A stretch of 64,000 nt of DNA from assembly GCA_037446115.1 (NCBI GenBank), contig JBBIJF010000015.1, positions 1 to 64,000 of the forward strand. The letters are read 5' to 3'. Shown here piece by piece: positions 9,901 through 15,797 of the stretch; within the stretch, counting starts at the first letter, position 1; each line of letters opens with the position of its first letter. Position numbers and translations under genes: made by a program. The notes under the pieces are model-generated. The model worked only from the letters and a program-made list of their open reading frames with translations, did not search any database and was not told the DNA's origin. The DNA is from JANWXD01 sp037446115. GTDB lineage: Bacteria > Acidobacteriota > Terriglobia > Bryobacterales > Bryobacteraceae.

Positions 9901-10168
9901 CGCCACCGTATTGGGTTCCGAGCCGAAGGATGGGGGAGACCTCGCCACCGCGGCCGCACAGGCGCAAGCAAACGGCCTGCAGCAAGTGGCGCAGGCCGCG
10001 CGTGGGAAAGGTGTTGCGGAAGAAGACAACGGGGTCGGAGTAAATGGAAGGGGCCGTTCCTTTCACTACCTGCGAGAGGTCGGCCATGAACTGCTCATCG
10101 GGCGTGGCGCCGCTCAGCACATCCGGACGTGGCGTGCAGAGATCGAACACAGTGGGCAGGCTCACCAC
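6935..10168 (-). CDS. DUF499 (COG1483) AAA-type ATPase with C-terminal Ig-like domain
   Basis: The 1077-aa first gene product of the operon is a large P-loop ATPase related to the PglY/BrxC class of phage-defence ATPases. Walker A is GTQYGGGKT (84-92) and Walker B is LILLDEI (194-200). Residues about 832-916 look like an Ig/PKD-type beta sandwich (SGGVPPYTYM ... TTTYQIEVSDSRGT), unusual for a cytosolic ATPase. A further 160-residue alpha/beta tail follows. The start is GTG at 10168 or the adjacent GTG at 10165; AAAGGAG lies upstream and the spacing favours 10165 slightly. The family is established by the P-loop context and size; the anti-phage role rests on family and on its methylase and helicase partners. 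Confidence 0.9.
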   Translation of the reverse strand: MVSLPTVFDLCTPRPDVLSGATPDEQFMADLSQVVKGTAPSIYSDPVVFFRNTFPTRGLRHLLQAVCLRLCGRGGEVSPILRLGTQYGGGKTHALIALVHAARGMPGVENVSDFLDPELLPRGHVKVAGLDGQDSDPANGRELEPGLRAFSLWGELAYQVGGRAAYERIRNSDQRHVAPGAELLRTLFDNQPTLILLDEIGVYLRKVELAFPGAGGQFTAFAQALFKAVASTPRVALVCTLAIGREGRALDAYQAENERAAAAFDEAEKVAGRASTVLNPTEEDETADVLRVRLFERIDRAVAADVIETYAQLWAANRDSLPAEACQPELKENFLRSYPFHPKLLELLTEKTSSISTFQRTRGMLRLLVRTVHWLWSRQPFDAHAIHIHHMDPGFEPIRNEILVKMGLQQYAPAIKSDVAAVAGDEPALAQRLDQQKFPGLPPVTSYVARTILWHTLAFPETARGVSAEQLRLAVCSPALEPAFVEQARIAFQNEALFLDDRPAAPLRFMAEANLNQIIARFMRDVEAGEVRAYLRDRIDKLFNLPRGEFNTILFPAGPWEVPDDLADPRPLLVLLNYEATAVGSELRKPPDEVEDIFQHKGPERRFRELKNNLVFVVADESQIPNMRSLARRKLALEQLRKPANQQQLADYQIQKVNAEYHELDLRISQSILQCYRHLFYPSASPMTGSNLPLGHTTIELTNPDNPGNGQMHVERVLSEQRKLLTARDAPDSPAFVAKETGLALRGGMTLQQLRLEYRRAPRLSILLHETPLYECIRAGIQQGRFIYREGNQVWGPGDPSPAIRISDNTFLHTMEDAKAKKLWPRAEPLRVDFVAKPATIQPGEFAELTVRVSGGVPPYTYMSSDPRLSATETEETQRSARVNPTATTTYQIEVSDSRGTRQQATVVVNVSAEGGITKPEAQITAPPPAVLTYSAEGPLLTALEELWEKARKDKCAGIQRLTIRMFDHVGAWKVHQAMVTLSGPKVSLQVEARLAAEGVDELSVVYSGAVDKAQAVKSFLDPQLRAARESDFTASYLLAFDPVLRLESDAPERLAKEITRFGGGEAFVEAEAAPAA

Positions 10169-10186
10169 AACTCTCCTTTGTTCTTT

Positions 10187-10203
10187 GGCATATTCTACAT
10201 GCC
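10187..10203 (-). promoter_or_regulatory. defence-operon promoter with operator-like inverted repeat
   Basis: Reading the minus strand, TAGAAT (10197-10192) is a good -10 hexamer about 24 nt before the first GTG of the ATPase gene. It is embedded in the spacer of a perfect inverted repeat GGCAT-N7-ATGCC (10187-10191 and 10199-10203). An upstream TTCCGC at 17-nt spacing is only a weak -35. A dyad centred on the -10 box is a typical repressor position. No regulator gene is encoded next to it. Confidence 0.5.
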
Positions 10204-10592
10204 CTGGTCGGCTGGCGGAACTGGAGCAGCGTGGAGGAGCTCTATCGGCCTGACATTCATTTCGCCAACTTGTTGGGTCACAGTCCGGGCAGGGATGGGA
10301 GCCGTGGCTGCCCCCGGCGGCGCTGGTGGTGGAGAGCCTGCGCTCCGGATGAACGCCGGGGCCTGATCAGGCGGAGGCTTCCGCTGGGCTTGGTTGGCCG
10401 ACGCTCATCTCACCCGGCGGCGTCTCGTGCCGATGCTGGGGCCGGAACCAAGGGGTGTCCCGGCATTATCAGGCCAGCCGGACAGCCGAAGCTCAATGGG
10501 AGGCAAACGCAGCGCTCAGGGGGACAGGGCTGGGCGGACGTCGAACAACCTGCTTCGGAGAGAAGGGTTTCGGGTAGTCGAGACGCTGGGAG
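10204..10592. other. intergenic stretch between defence operon and cas3 remnant, no gene recognised
   Basis: This stretch holds the upstream part of the defence promoter and otherwise nothing recognisable. An open frame on the plus strand (about 10129-10599) has a Trp/Arg/Cys-rich composition unlike a real protein and no ribosome site. It may be eroded sequence belonging to the lost CRISPR-Cas locus that begins just after it. Confidence 0.5.
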
Positions 10593-10815
10593 GTGGTAGA
10601 GGCGCCCGGCAGCGGCCAGGATGAGAGTTTGCCCGGCGAAGGAAGGCAAAACCGAGGTGGCCTTTCTCGCGCTGTTGCGATTACAGAAGCGCAATGGACA
10701 TCGGGGGGTGTACCTGGCTTTACCGACCCAGGCCACCGGAAATCTAATGTTCGAAAGAACGTTCACGTTCTCGCAGAATTTTTCCACCGATGTGGCGCTG
10801 GACCTGCAGCTGGTT
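10593..10815 (+). pseudogene. cas3: decayed cas3 helicase fragment (type I-E-like)
   Basis: Two frames together match a Cas3 SF2 helicase around motifs I and Ia. The frame from 10593 reads VVEAP and later PGEG. The frame from 10621 reads EGKTEVAFLALLRLQ, then YLALPTQATGNLMFERT and LDLQL, the hallmark Cas3 block. The break falls in a tandem duplication AAGGAAGG (10639-10646); removing one AAGG restores GEGKTE, the Walker A core. HD domain, later helicase motifs and the rest of the operon are missing. The homology stops at about 10815, where it runs into spacer-like sequence and a CRISPR repeat. The gene is plainly non-functional. Confidence 0.8.
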
Positions 10816-10860
10816 CGGCGCTCGATGTCGCCGGGCAGGCTGAGGACATCGCGATCCTAT

Positions 10861-10889
10861 GTCGTCCCCACGCGCGTGGGGGTGGACGG
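10861..10889 (+). CRISPR. single orphan CRISPR repeat, type I-E-like
   Basis: A 29-nt unit begins GTCGTCCCC, contains the perfect palindrome CCCCACGCGCGTGGGG, and ends GGTGGACGG. This is the length and form of type I-E repeats such as those of Thermus (GT(C/A)GTCCCCAC...GGTGGACCG). The last bases differ from the usual GGACCG, as is common in the terminal repeat of an array. The 32 nt before it (10829-10860) has the size of a I-E spacer, but no second repeat precedes it. It is read as the last repeat of a deleted array. Confidence 0.75.
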
Positions 10890-10923
10890 ATAGTCCTTGT
10901 CCGCCAAGTGGTCGTTGATCTGC

Positions 10924-10929
10924 TACTGT
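10924..10929 (+). promoter_or_regulatory. -10 box for a probably leaderless dipeptidase mRNA
   Basis: TACTGT lies exactly 7 nt before the ATG at 10937, so transcription would begin at or next to the start codon. There is no Shine-Dalgarno sequence in between. No convincing -35 is seen. Confidence 0.4.
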
Positions 10930-10936
10930 GTTTCCC

Positions 10937-12109
10937 ATGCGAGGCAAAGCGACCTTGTTCTTTGTCTGCCTGCTGGCCTGCGCGCAGGCGCCGGCGGATC
11001 GCGCGGCCCGGTTGCACCGCTCACTGCTCATCATTGACACCCACAACGACGTCACCAGCCGAACCGTCACCGGCTTCGACATCGGCAGGCCGGACGGCAA
11101 GGGCCACACCGACCTTGCGCGCCTGCGGGCCGGCAACGTCGGCGCCGTGTTCTTCTCCGCCTACGTGGCGGCCGGCTACGCCGCGCAGGGGCGCGCTGCG
11201 CACCGCGCCCTGGAGATGATCGACACGATCCGCTACGACATCGTCGAGCGCTACCCGCGGGATTTCCTGCTGGCCCTGACGGCCGCCGACATCGAGCGCG
11301 CCCACCGCGAAGGCAAGATCGCCGCCCTGATCGGCATCGAAGGCGGCCACGCCATCGAAGATAATCTGCGCCTGCTGCGCAACTACTACCGGCTCGGCGT
11401 GCGCTACATGACCCTGACGCACAGCAACACCAATAACTGGGCCGACTCCTCCGGCGACGAGGACGATCCCCAGGTCAAGCGCCACAACGGTCTGACCGCC
11501 TTCGGGCGTCAGGTCGTCGCCGAGATGAACCGCCTGGGCATGATCGTGGACATCTCCCATGTCTCCGACAAGACCTTCTGGGATGTGCTCGAGACCAGCC
11601 GCGCCCCGGTGATGGCCTCGCACTCCTCCTGCCGGGCCCTCTCGAACATCCCGCGGAACATGTCCGACGAGATGATCGTGGCGCTGGCCAAAAAAGGAGG
11701 CGTGATCCAGATCAACTTCGGCTGCGAGTTCCTTTCGCAGGCTTCCGCTTCCGCATCCCCGTGGGCCAACCGGGAGCTGGCGCGCAAGCTGCGCGCCATT
11801 GCCGACCGCGAGGCCCGCGCCGAGGCGGCCCGCAAGGCCGCCGCAGCCATGCCGCGCGCGCGGCTCGAAGACGTCGTGGCCCACATTGACCATGTGGTGA
11901 AGCTCGCCGGTGTGGATGCCGTGGGGATCGGGAGCGATTTCGACGGCGTCAGCTGCACTCCCGAGGGACTGGACGACGTTTCCCGGTTCCCCAACCTGAC
12001 GCGGGCTCTGCTGGAGCGCGGCTATTCAGAGGCCGACATCCGGAAGATTTACGGCGGCAACACGTTGCGGCTCCTGCGCGCCGTCGAGAAGGCCGCCGGG
12101 GTACACTAA
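10937..12109 (+). CDS. membrane dipeptidase (peptidase family M19)
   Basis: This protein of about 390 aa belongs to the renal-dipeptidase family, zinc enzymes that cleave dipeptides including those with a D-residue at the C-terminal side. Visible family blocks are DTHNDV (first zinc ligands), IGIEGGHAIEDN, TLTHSNTNNWADS, DISHVSDKTFWD, SHSSCRALSNIPRN, and GIGSDFDGV near the end. The N-terminus MRGKATLFFVCLLAC is a signal sequence with an LLAC lipobox-like site, so it is probably exported and may be a lipoprotein. The ATG at 10937 is preferred over an upstream GTG (10928) because of the -10 box 7 nt away and the signal peptide. The next gene, a D-amino-acid enzyme, starts 17 nt downstream. Confidence 0.92.
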   Translation: MRGKATLFFVCLLACAQAPADRAARLHRSLLIIDTHNDVTSRTVTGFDIGRPDGKGHTDLARLRAGNVGAVFFSAYVAAGYAAQGRAAHRALEMIDTIRYDIVERYPRDFLLALTAADIERAHREGKIAALIGIEGGHAIEDNLRLLRNYYRLGVRYMTLTHSNTNNWADSSGDEDDPQVKRHNGLTAFGRQVVAEMNRLGMIVDISHVSDKTFWDVLETSRAPVMASHSSCRALSNIPRNMSDEMIVALAKKGGVIQINFGCEFLSQASASASPWANRELARKLRAIADREARAEAARKAAAAMPRARLEDVVAHIDHVVKLAGVDAVGIGSDFDGVSCTPEGLDDVSRFPNLTRALLERGYSEADIRKIYGGNTLRLLRAVEKAAGVH

Positions 12110-12126
12110 GGCCCAAGGAGGCGGCC

Positions 12127-13356
12127 ATGACATCGCGCCGAGCGTTTCTGGCAGGAACTCTTGTTGCCACTCCCTACCTCCGGCGGGCACGCGCGAAAAC
12201 GGGCTACACTTTCGCGGAGATCGAACGCATGCTGGAGCGTGGCGATATCCGCGGCCGGCTTAGCAAAGACGATCTGCCGACCCCCGCCCTGCTGCTGGAT
12301 TTGGACGCCTTTGAGGCCAATGTGACCAAGATGGCGCGCCACCTCAAAGAGCGCAAGCGCGGCTTCCGGCCGCACGGCAAAACGCACAAGTGCTCGGAAA
12401 TCGCCAAATATCTCATCCGCGCCGGGGCCAATGGCGCCTGCGCCGCCAAACTCAGCGAGGCGGAGGTGTTCGCCCGGGACGGCGTAACGGGGATTCTGAT
12501 CACGACCCCGGTGGTGGGGCGGCACAAGATCCAGCGTGCCGTGCGTCTGGCGGCGCGGCACCCGGACACGATTTTCTCGGCGGACCATGCGGCGAACGTT
12601 CGCGATCTCAACGACGCCGCCGGCGCGGCCCGGGTCCGGTTGAACCTGGCCGTGGACCTGCTGATCGGCGGACGCACGGGTATTCGGCCGGGCGAGCCGG
12701 CTGTCGAGCTTGCCAGGCTGATCGACTCGCTTCCTCATGTGCGGCTGGCCGGCATCCAGGCCTACGCCGGTCAGGCATCCCACACCGTGGGCTTCCAGAA
12801 CCGCAGGCGCGTCTCCGAGGAAGCTATGGGCCAGGCGGTCGAGACGCGGCGGCTGTTTGAGAAGGCCGGACTGCCCTGTCCCCTGCTGAGCGGAGGCTCG
12901 ACCGGCACGTACAACATTGACTCGGAAATCGAGGGAGTGACCGAGCTGCAACCCGGCAGTTTCATCTTCATGGACCTCGATTACAACCGCATCGGAGGTC
13001 AGGACGGCCCCGTGTACCGGGACTTCGCCAACGCCTTGACCGTGCTCACCACTGTCATCAGCAGACCGGCCGACGACATCGCCATCGTGGACGGCGGACT
13101 GAAAGCCTTCTCGACGGACAAACCCTTCGTGCCCGTAGCCAGGAACCTCCAAGGAGCGACCTACTCCTGGGCGGGGGACGAACACGGCCGCCTGAGCTTA
13201 AGCGGCGAGGCACGTGCGCTGCAACTCGGTGACCGGGTGGAGTTCATCGTGCCGCACTGCGACCCTTCCGTCAATCTCTACGACCGCATCTTTTGCCTCA
13301 GAGGCGAGCGTGTCGAGACCGTGTGGAAGATCACGGCCCGCGGCATGAGTCAGTAG
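12127..13356 (+). CDS. Tat-exported DSD1-family PLP enzyme (D-serine dehydratase/D-threonine aldolase-like)
   Basis: The 409-aa protein has an alanine-racemase-type PLP barrel followed by the D-serine-dehydratase-like C-terminal domain. The PLP lysine lies in RPHGKTHK near residue 80. The metal-binding H...C pair is in VPHCDPSVNLYD close to the end, as in eukaryotic D-serine dehydratase, which uses zinc. It opens with a twin-arginine signal (SRRAFLAG), consistent with folding around its cofactor before export. AAGGAGG stands upstream of the ATG. The reaction is probably dehydration or aldol cleavage of a D-hydroxy amino acid; the exact substrate is open. It follows the M19 dipeptidase by 17 nt and likely uses D-amino acids released by it. 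Confidence 0.88.
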   Translation: MTSRRAFLAGTLVATPYLRRARAKTGYTFAEIERMLERGDIRGRLSKDDLPTPALLLDLDAFEANVTKMARHLKERKRGFRPHGKTHKCSEIAKYLIRAGANGACAAKLSEAEVFARDGVTGILITTPVVGRHKIQRAVRLAARHPDTIFSADHAANVRDLNDAAGAARVRLNLAVDLLIGGRTGIRPGEPAVELARLIDSLPHVRLAGIQAYAGQASHTVGFQNRRRVSEEAMGQAVETRRLFEKAGLPCPLLSGGSTGTYNIDSEIEGVTELQPGSFIFMDLDYNRIGGQDGPVYRDFANALTVLTTVISRPADDIAIVDGGLKAFSTDKPFVPVARNLQGATYSWAGDEHGRLSLSGEARALQLGDRVEFIVPHCDPSVNLYDRIFCLRGERVETVWKITARGMSQ

Positions 13357-13361
13357 GGCGC

Positions 13362-14522
13362 TCAGCAGGGAGCCGCGGCAGAGGTATAGACCCGTTCGCC
13401 GCTCACGTACGTCTCGAGGATCTCGATGCGCTGCTCCGCTTCGTGATAGCGGAACCGCACGATGTCGGCGCGCTCGCCCGGGGTGAGGCCGCGCTGCCGG
13501 TGTTCCACCCGGCCGACGCGGGCCGGATTGCGGGCGGCCATGGCCACGGCTTCGCGCAAGGACAGTCCCGCCAGTCGCATCAGGTTCTCCACGCCCCGGT
13601 CCATGCGCAGGGCGGAGCCGGCCAGACGGTCGGAGCCCGCCAGCACCACGCGCTGATCCGGGGTCAGCTCGACTTCCTGCTCCCCGAGGCGGTAGCGTCC
13701 GGGCCGGCATCCGGCCGGCGTGGTCGCGTCCGTGACCAGGATGGAGCGCTCCACGCCCTTGGCGCGCAGCGCCACTTTGAGAAACGACGGAGGCAGATGG
13801 ATGCCGTCCACGATGAAGCTGGCTGCCAGGCGGTCCTCGGCCAGCTGTTCCCAGATGTAGTTGGGGTGGCGCGGCAGCAGGGAGTGAGCGCCGTTGCCGA
13901 GGTGGGTGGACAGGGTCGCGCCGGCACGGACCGCGTCGGCGATCTGGGCCGCAGTGGCGTTGGTGTGGCCGATGGCCACGACGACGCCCTCACGCACCAG
14001 CGTTTCGATGTAGCGCGTCACGCCCGGCCATTCCGGCGCCACGGTGACCAGTCGCACCTGTCCCCGTGCGGCGTCCTGCCAGCGGCGGAATTCCTCGAGA
14101 TCCGGAGCGCGGACCCACGCTCTCGGATGTGCGCCGCGGGGACCGTCCTCCGCAGAGATGTGCGGTCCTTCGACGTGAAAGCCTTCGATGGCGGCGCCCT
14201 CGCTCAGCGCCTCCTTGGCCTGCGCGAGATTGGCCAGCGCACGCAGCATGTCTTCCGGGGGACCCGTGATCACCGTCGGGAAAAAGCGCGTCACACCGCA
14301 GGCAAACAGCGCGCGGATGGAGCGAGCGATTTCCTCCTGCGGTGTTTCGGGCGAGTTGTAATCTACGCCTGCAAAGCCGTTGACCTGAAGGTCTATGAAT
14401 CCCGGCGCCAGCCACGCCTCCTCGCCGAGTCTGCCGAGCACCGGCTCTACGGCGGTGATGGTGTTCGTAAAGGAGACCTCCACGGCTTCGCCCGTGGCCA
14501 CATTGAACCCGCTACACGTCAT
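13362..14522 (-). CDS. nagA: N-acetylglucosamine-6-phosphate deacetylase
   Basis: The 386-aa amidohydrolase removes acetate from GlcNAc-6-P, feeding amino sugars into glycolysis or recycling to cell wall. Motifs follow the NagA order: PGFIDLQVNGF, FHVEGPHIS...GAHP, GHTNA (metal histidine), THLGNG, FIVDGIHLP and the catalytic aspartate in VTDATTPAG. Length matches the family (370-390 aa). It converges tail to tail with the D-amino-acid enzyme, 5 nt apart. Its upstream region has an oligo-T stretch but no obvious promoter. No nagB is nearby. Confidence 0.92.
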   Translation of the reverse strand: MTCSGFNVATGEAVEVSFTNTITAVEPVLGRLGEEAWLAPGFIDLQVNGFAGVDYNSPETPQEEIARSIRALFACGVTRFFPTVITGPPEDMLRALANLAQAKEALSEGAAIEGFHVEGPHISAEDGPRGAHPRAWVRAPDLEEFRRWQDAARGQVRLVTVAPEWPGVTRYIETLVREGVVVAIGHTNATAAQIADAVRAGATLSTHLGNGAHSLLPRHPNYIWEQLAEDRLAASFIVDGIHLPPSFLKVALRAKGVERSILVTDATTPAGCRPGRYRLGEQEVELTPDQRVVLAGSDRLAGSALRMDRGVENLMRLAGLSLREAVAMAARNPARVGRVEHRQRGLTPGERADIVRFRYHEAEQRIEILETYVSGERVYTSAAAPC

Positions 14523-14675
14523 CGCAGTGCTGCTTTTTTCACAATTTTCTCACAGCGCCGCCGGTGCAAGCCTCCACATCGGGGAGTGAATAAAGTTGTT
14601 GAAATCGGCTGCCCGCACATCAGAAAAAGCTGGAGACGGCCGCGTTTTGATGTTAGAAGGGAAGAGATACGTTTT

Positions 14676-14732
14676 GAAGCGCGCCCGCGGCGGAAAAGAT
14701 CTCGGGGGAGGTGGCCGCCGGGGGCGCGCTTC
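14676..14732. repeat. long GC-rich inverted repeat (hairpin) downstream of ilvE
   Basis: An 18-bp arm starting GAAGCGCGCCC (14676-14693) pairs with 14715-14732 with one mismatch, around a 21-nt loop. It stands just past the ilvE stop and can terminate or protect that transcript. No T-run follows on either strand, so it is not a textbook intrinsic terminator. The rest of 14523-14746 contains no gene that I can see. Confidence 0.55.
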
Positions 14733-14746
14733 TGACGTATACGGCT

Positions 14747-15688
14747 TCAGGAAGTCACGGTGACGGGCTGACCCACGGGAGTCAGCCAGCCCCGGCGATC
14801 GGGCGTCACGCCGTTGACGAGGTCGAAGAAAGCCTTTTGCAGTCGCTCGGTGACTGGTCCCCGTCGCCCCGCACCCACCGGGATTTTATCAATGGAGCGG
14901 ATGGGCGTGATCTCGGCGGCGGTTCCGGTGAAGAACACTTCGTCGGCGATGTAGAGCATTTCCCGCGGGATGAGGGTCTCCGTCAGGGGGATGTCCAGGT
15001 CGCGCGCCAACTGGATCACCGTATCGCGCGTGATTCCCGGCAGCACCGAGGCCCCAAGAGGCGGCGTATAGATCTTGCCGTCCCGCACCACGAAGATGTT
15101 TTCGCCCGAGCCCTCACTGACGTAGCCGTTCGCATCGAGAGCGATGCCTTCGCTGTAGCCGTTGGCCACAGCCTCCATTTTGATCAGCTGTGAGTTCATG
15201 TAGTTGGCCGCGGCTTTGGCCAGCGCCGGCAGCGTGTTGGGAGCAATGCGCGTCCAGCTGGAGACGCAAACGTCCACGCCCTCGCTCAGGGCTTGTTCGC
15301 CGAGGTACTTGCCCCACTCCCAGCAGGCGATGTAGACCTCGACGGGATTCTTGCCCGGGTGGACGCCCATTTCCCCGAAGCCCCGGATGGCGATGGGACG
15401 CAGATAGCAGGCCTGCAGCCGGTTGACGCGCACCAGCTCGATCATGGCTTCTCGAAGCTGCGCCGCACTGAAGCCGAGATCCATGCGGTAGATTTTCGCC
15501 GAGTCGAGCATGCGGCGGACATGGTCATCCAGGCGAAAAATCGCCGGGCCGGAAGGCGTGGCATAGCACCGGATCCCTTCAAAGACGGACGATCCGTAGC
15601 TGACGACGTGGGAAAGAATATGAATGCGGGCCTCATCCCAAGCGATAAATTTGCCGTTGTGCCAGATCTTCTCGGTGGGCTTTGGCAT
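14747..15688 (-). CDS. ilvE: branched-chain amino acid aminotransferase
   Basis: This 313-aa fold-type IV PLP enzyme makes the last step of Leu, Ile and Val synthesis. Diagnostic stretches are HNGKFIAWDEA, GSSVFEGIRCY, RLDDHVRRM, the PLP lysine in ALAKAAANYMNS, YVSEGSGENIFVV, and EVFFTGTAAEITPI. The start at 15688 fits the family length. A perfect TATAAT (15700-15695 on the minus strand) sits 6 nt before the ATG, leaving no room for a ribosome site, so the mRNA is probably leaderless. An in-frame extension upstream to 15895 is not supported by homology. Confidence 0.95.
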   Translation of the reverse strand: MPKPTEKIWHNGKFIAWDEARIHILSHVVSYGSSVFEGIRCYATPSGPAIFRLDDHVRRMLDSAKIYRMDLGFSAAQLREAMIELVRVNRLQACYLRPIAIRGFGEMGVHPGKNPVEVYIACWEWGKYLGEQALSEGVDVCVSSWTRIAPNTLPALAKAAANYMNSQLIKMEAVANGYSEGIALDANGYVSEGSGENIFVVRDGKIYTPPLGASVLPGITRDTVIQLARDLDIPLTETLIPREMLYIADEVFFTGTAAEITPIRSIDKIPVGAGRRGPVTERLQKAFFDLVNGVTPDRRGWLTPVGQPVTVTS

Positions 15689-15694
15689 GCCTCG

Positions 15695-15700
15695 ATTATA
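15695..15700 (-). promoter_or_regulatory. -10 box (TATAAT) of a leaderless ilvE transcript
   Basis: A consensus TATAAT on the minus strand ends 6 nt before the ilvE ATG. Transcription should begin at the start codon itself. No good -35 is seen at 17 nt. Confidence 0.55.
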
Positions 15701-15797
15701 ACGTAGCCCTTCGAGGACCCGGCCGCAGCGGGCCTCCCGCGCTATACTGAAGGGCAAGCCCGCCGCCTCCGCGCCTCGAGGGAAATGGGAGCGTGCC

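Noticed and set aside
10159..10167. GGCTCACCA matching the 3' end of tRNA-Lys, as a possible attachment-site repeat bounding the defence operon
   Set aside because: Only 9 nt, lies inside the start of the DUF499 gene, and no integrase is present; chance match is likely.
10129..10599. Plus-strand open frame upstream of the cas3 fragment
   Set aside because: Composition rich in Arg, Trp, Cys and Gly, no ribosome site, no recognisable motif; overlaps the ATPase promoter.
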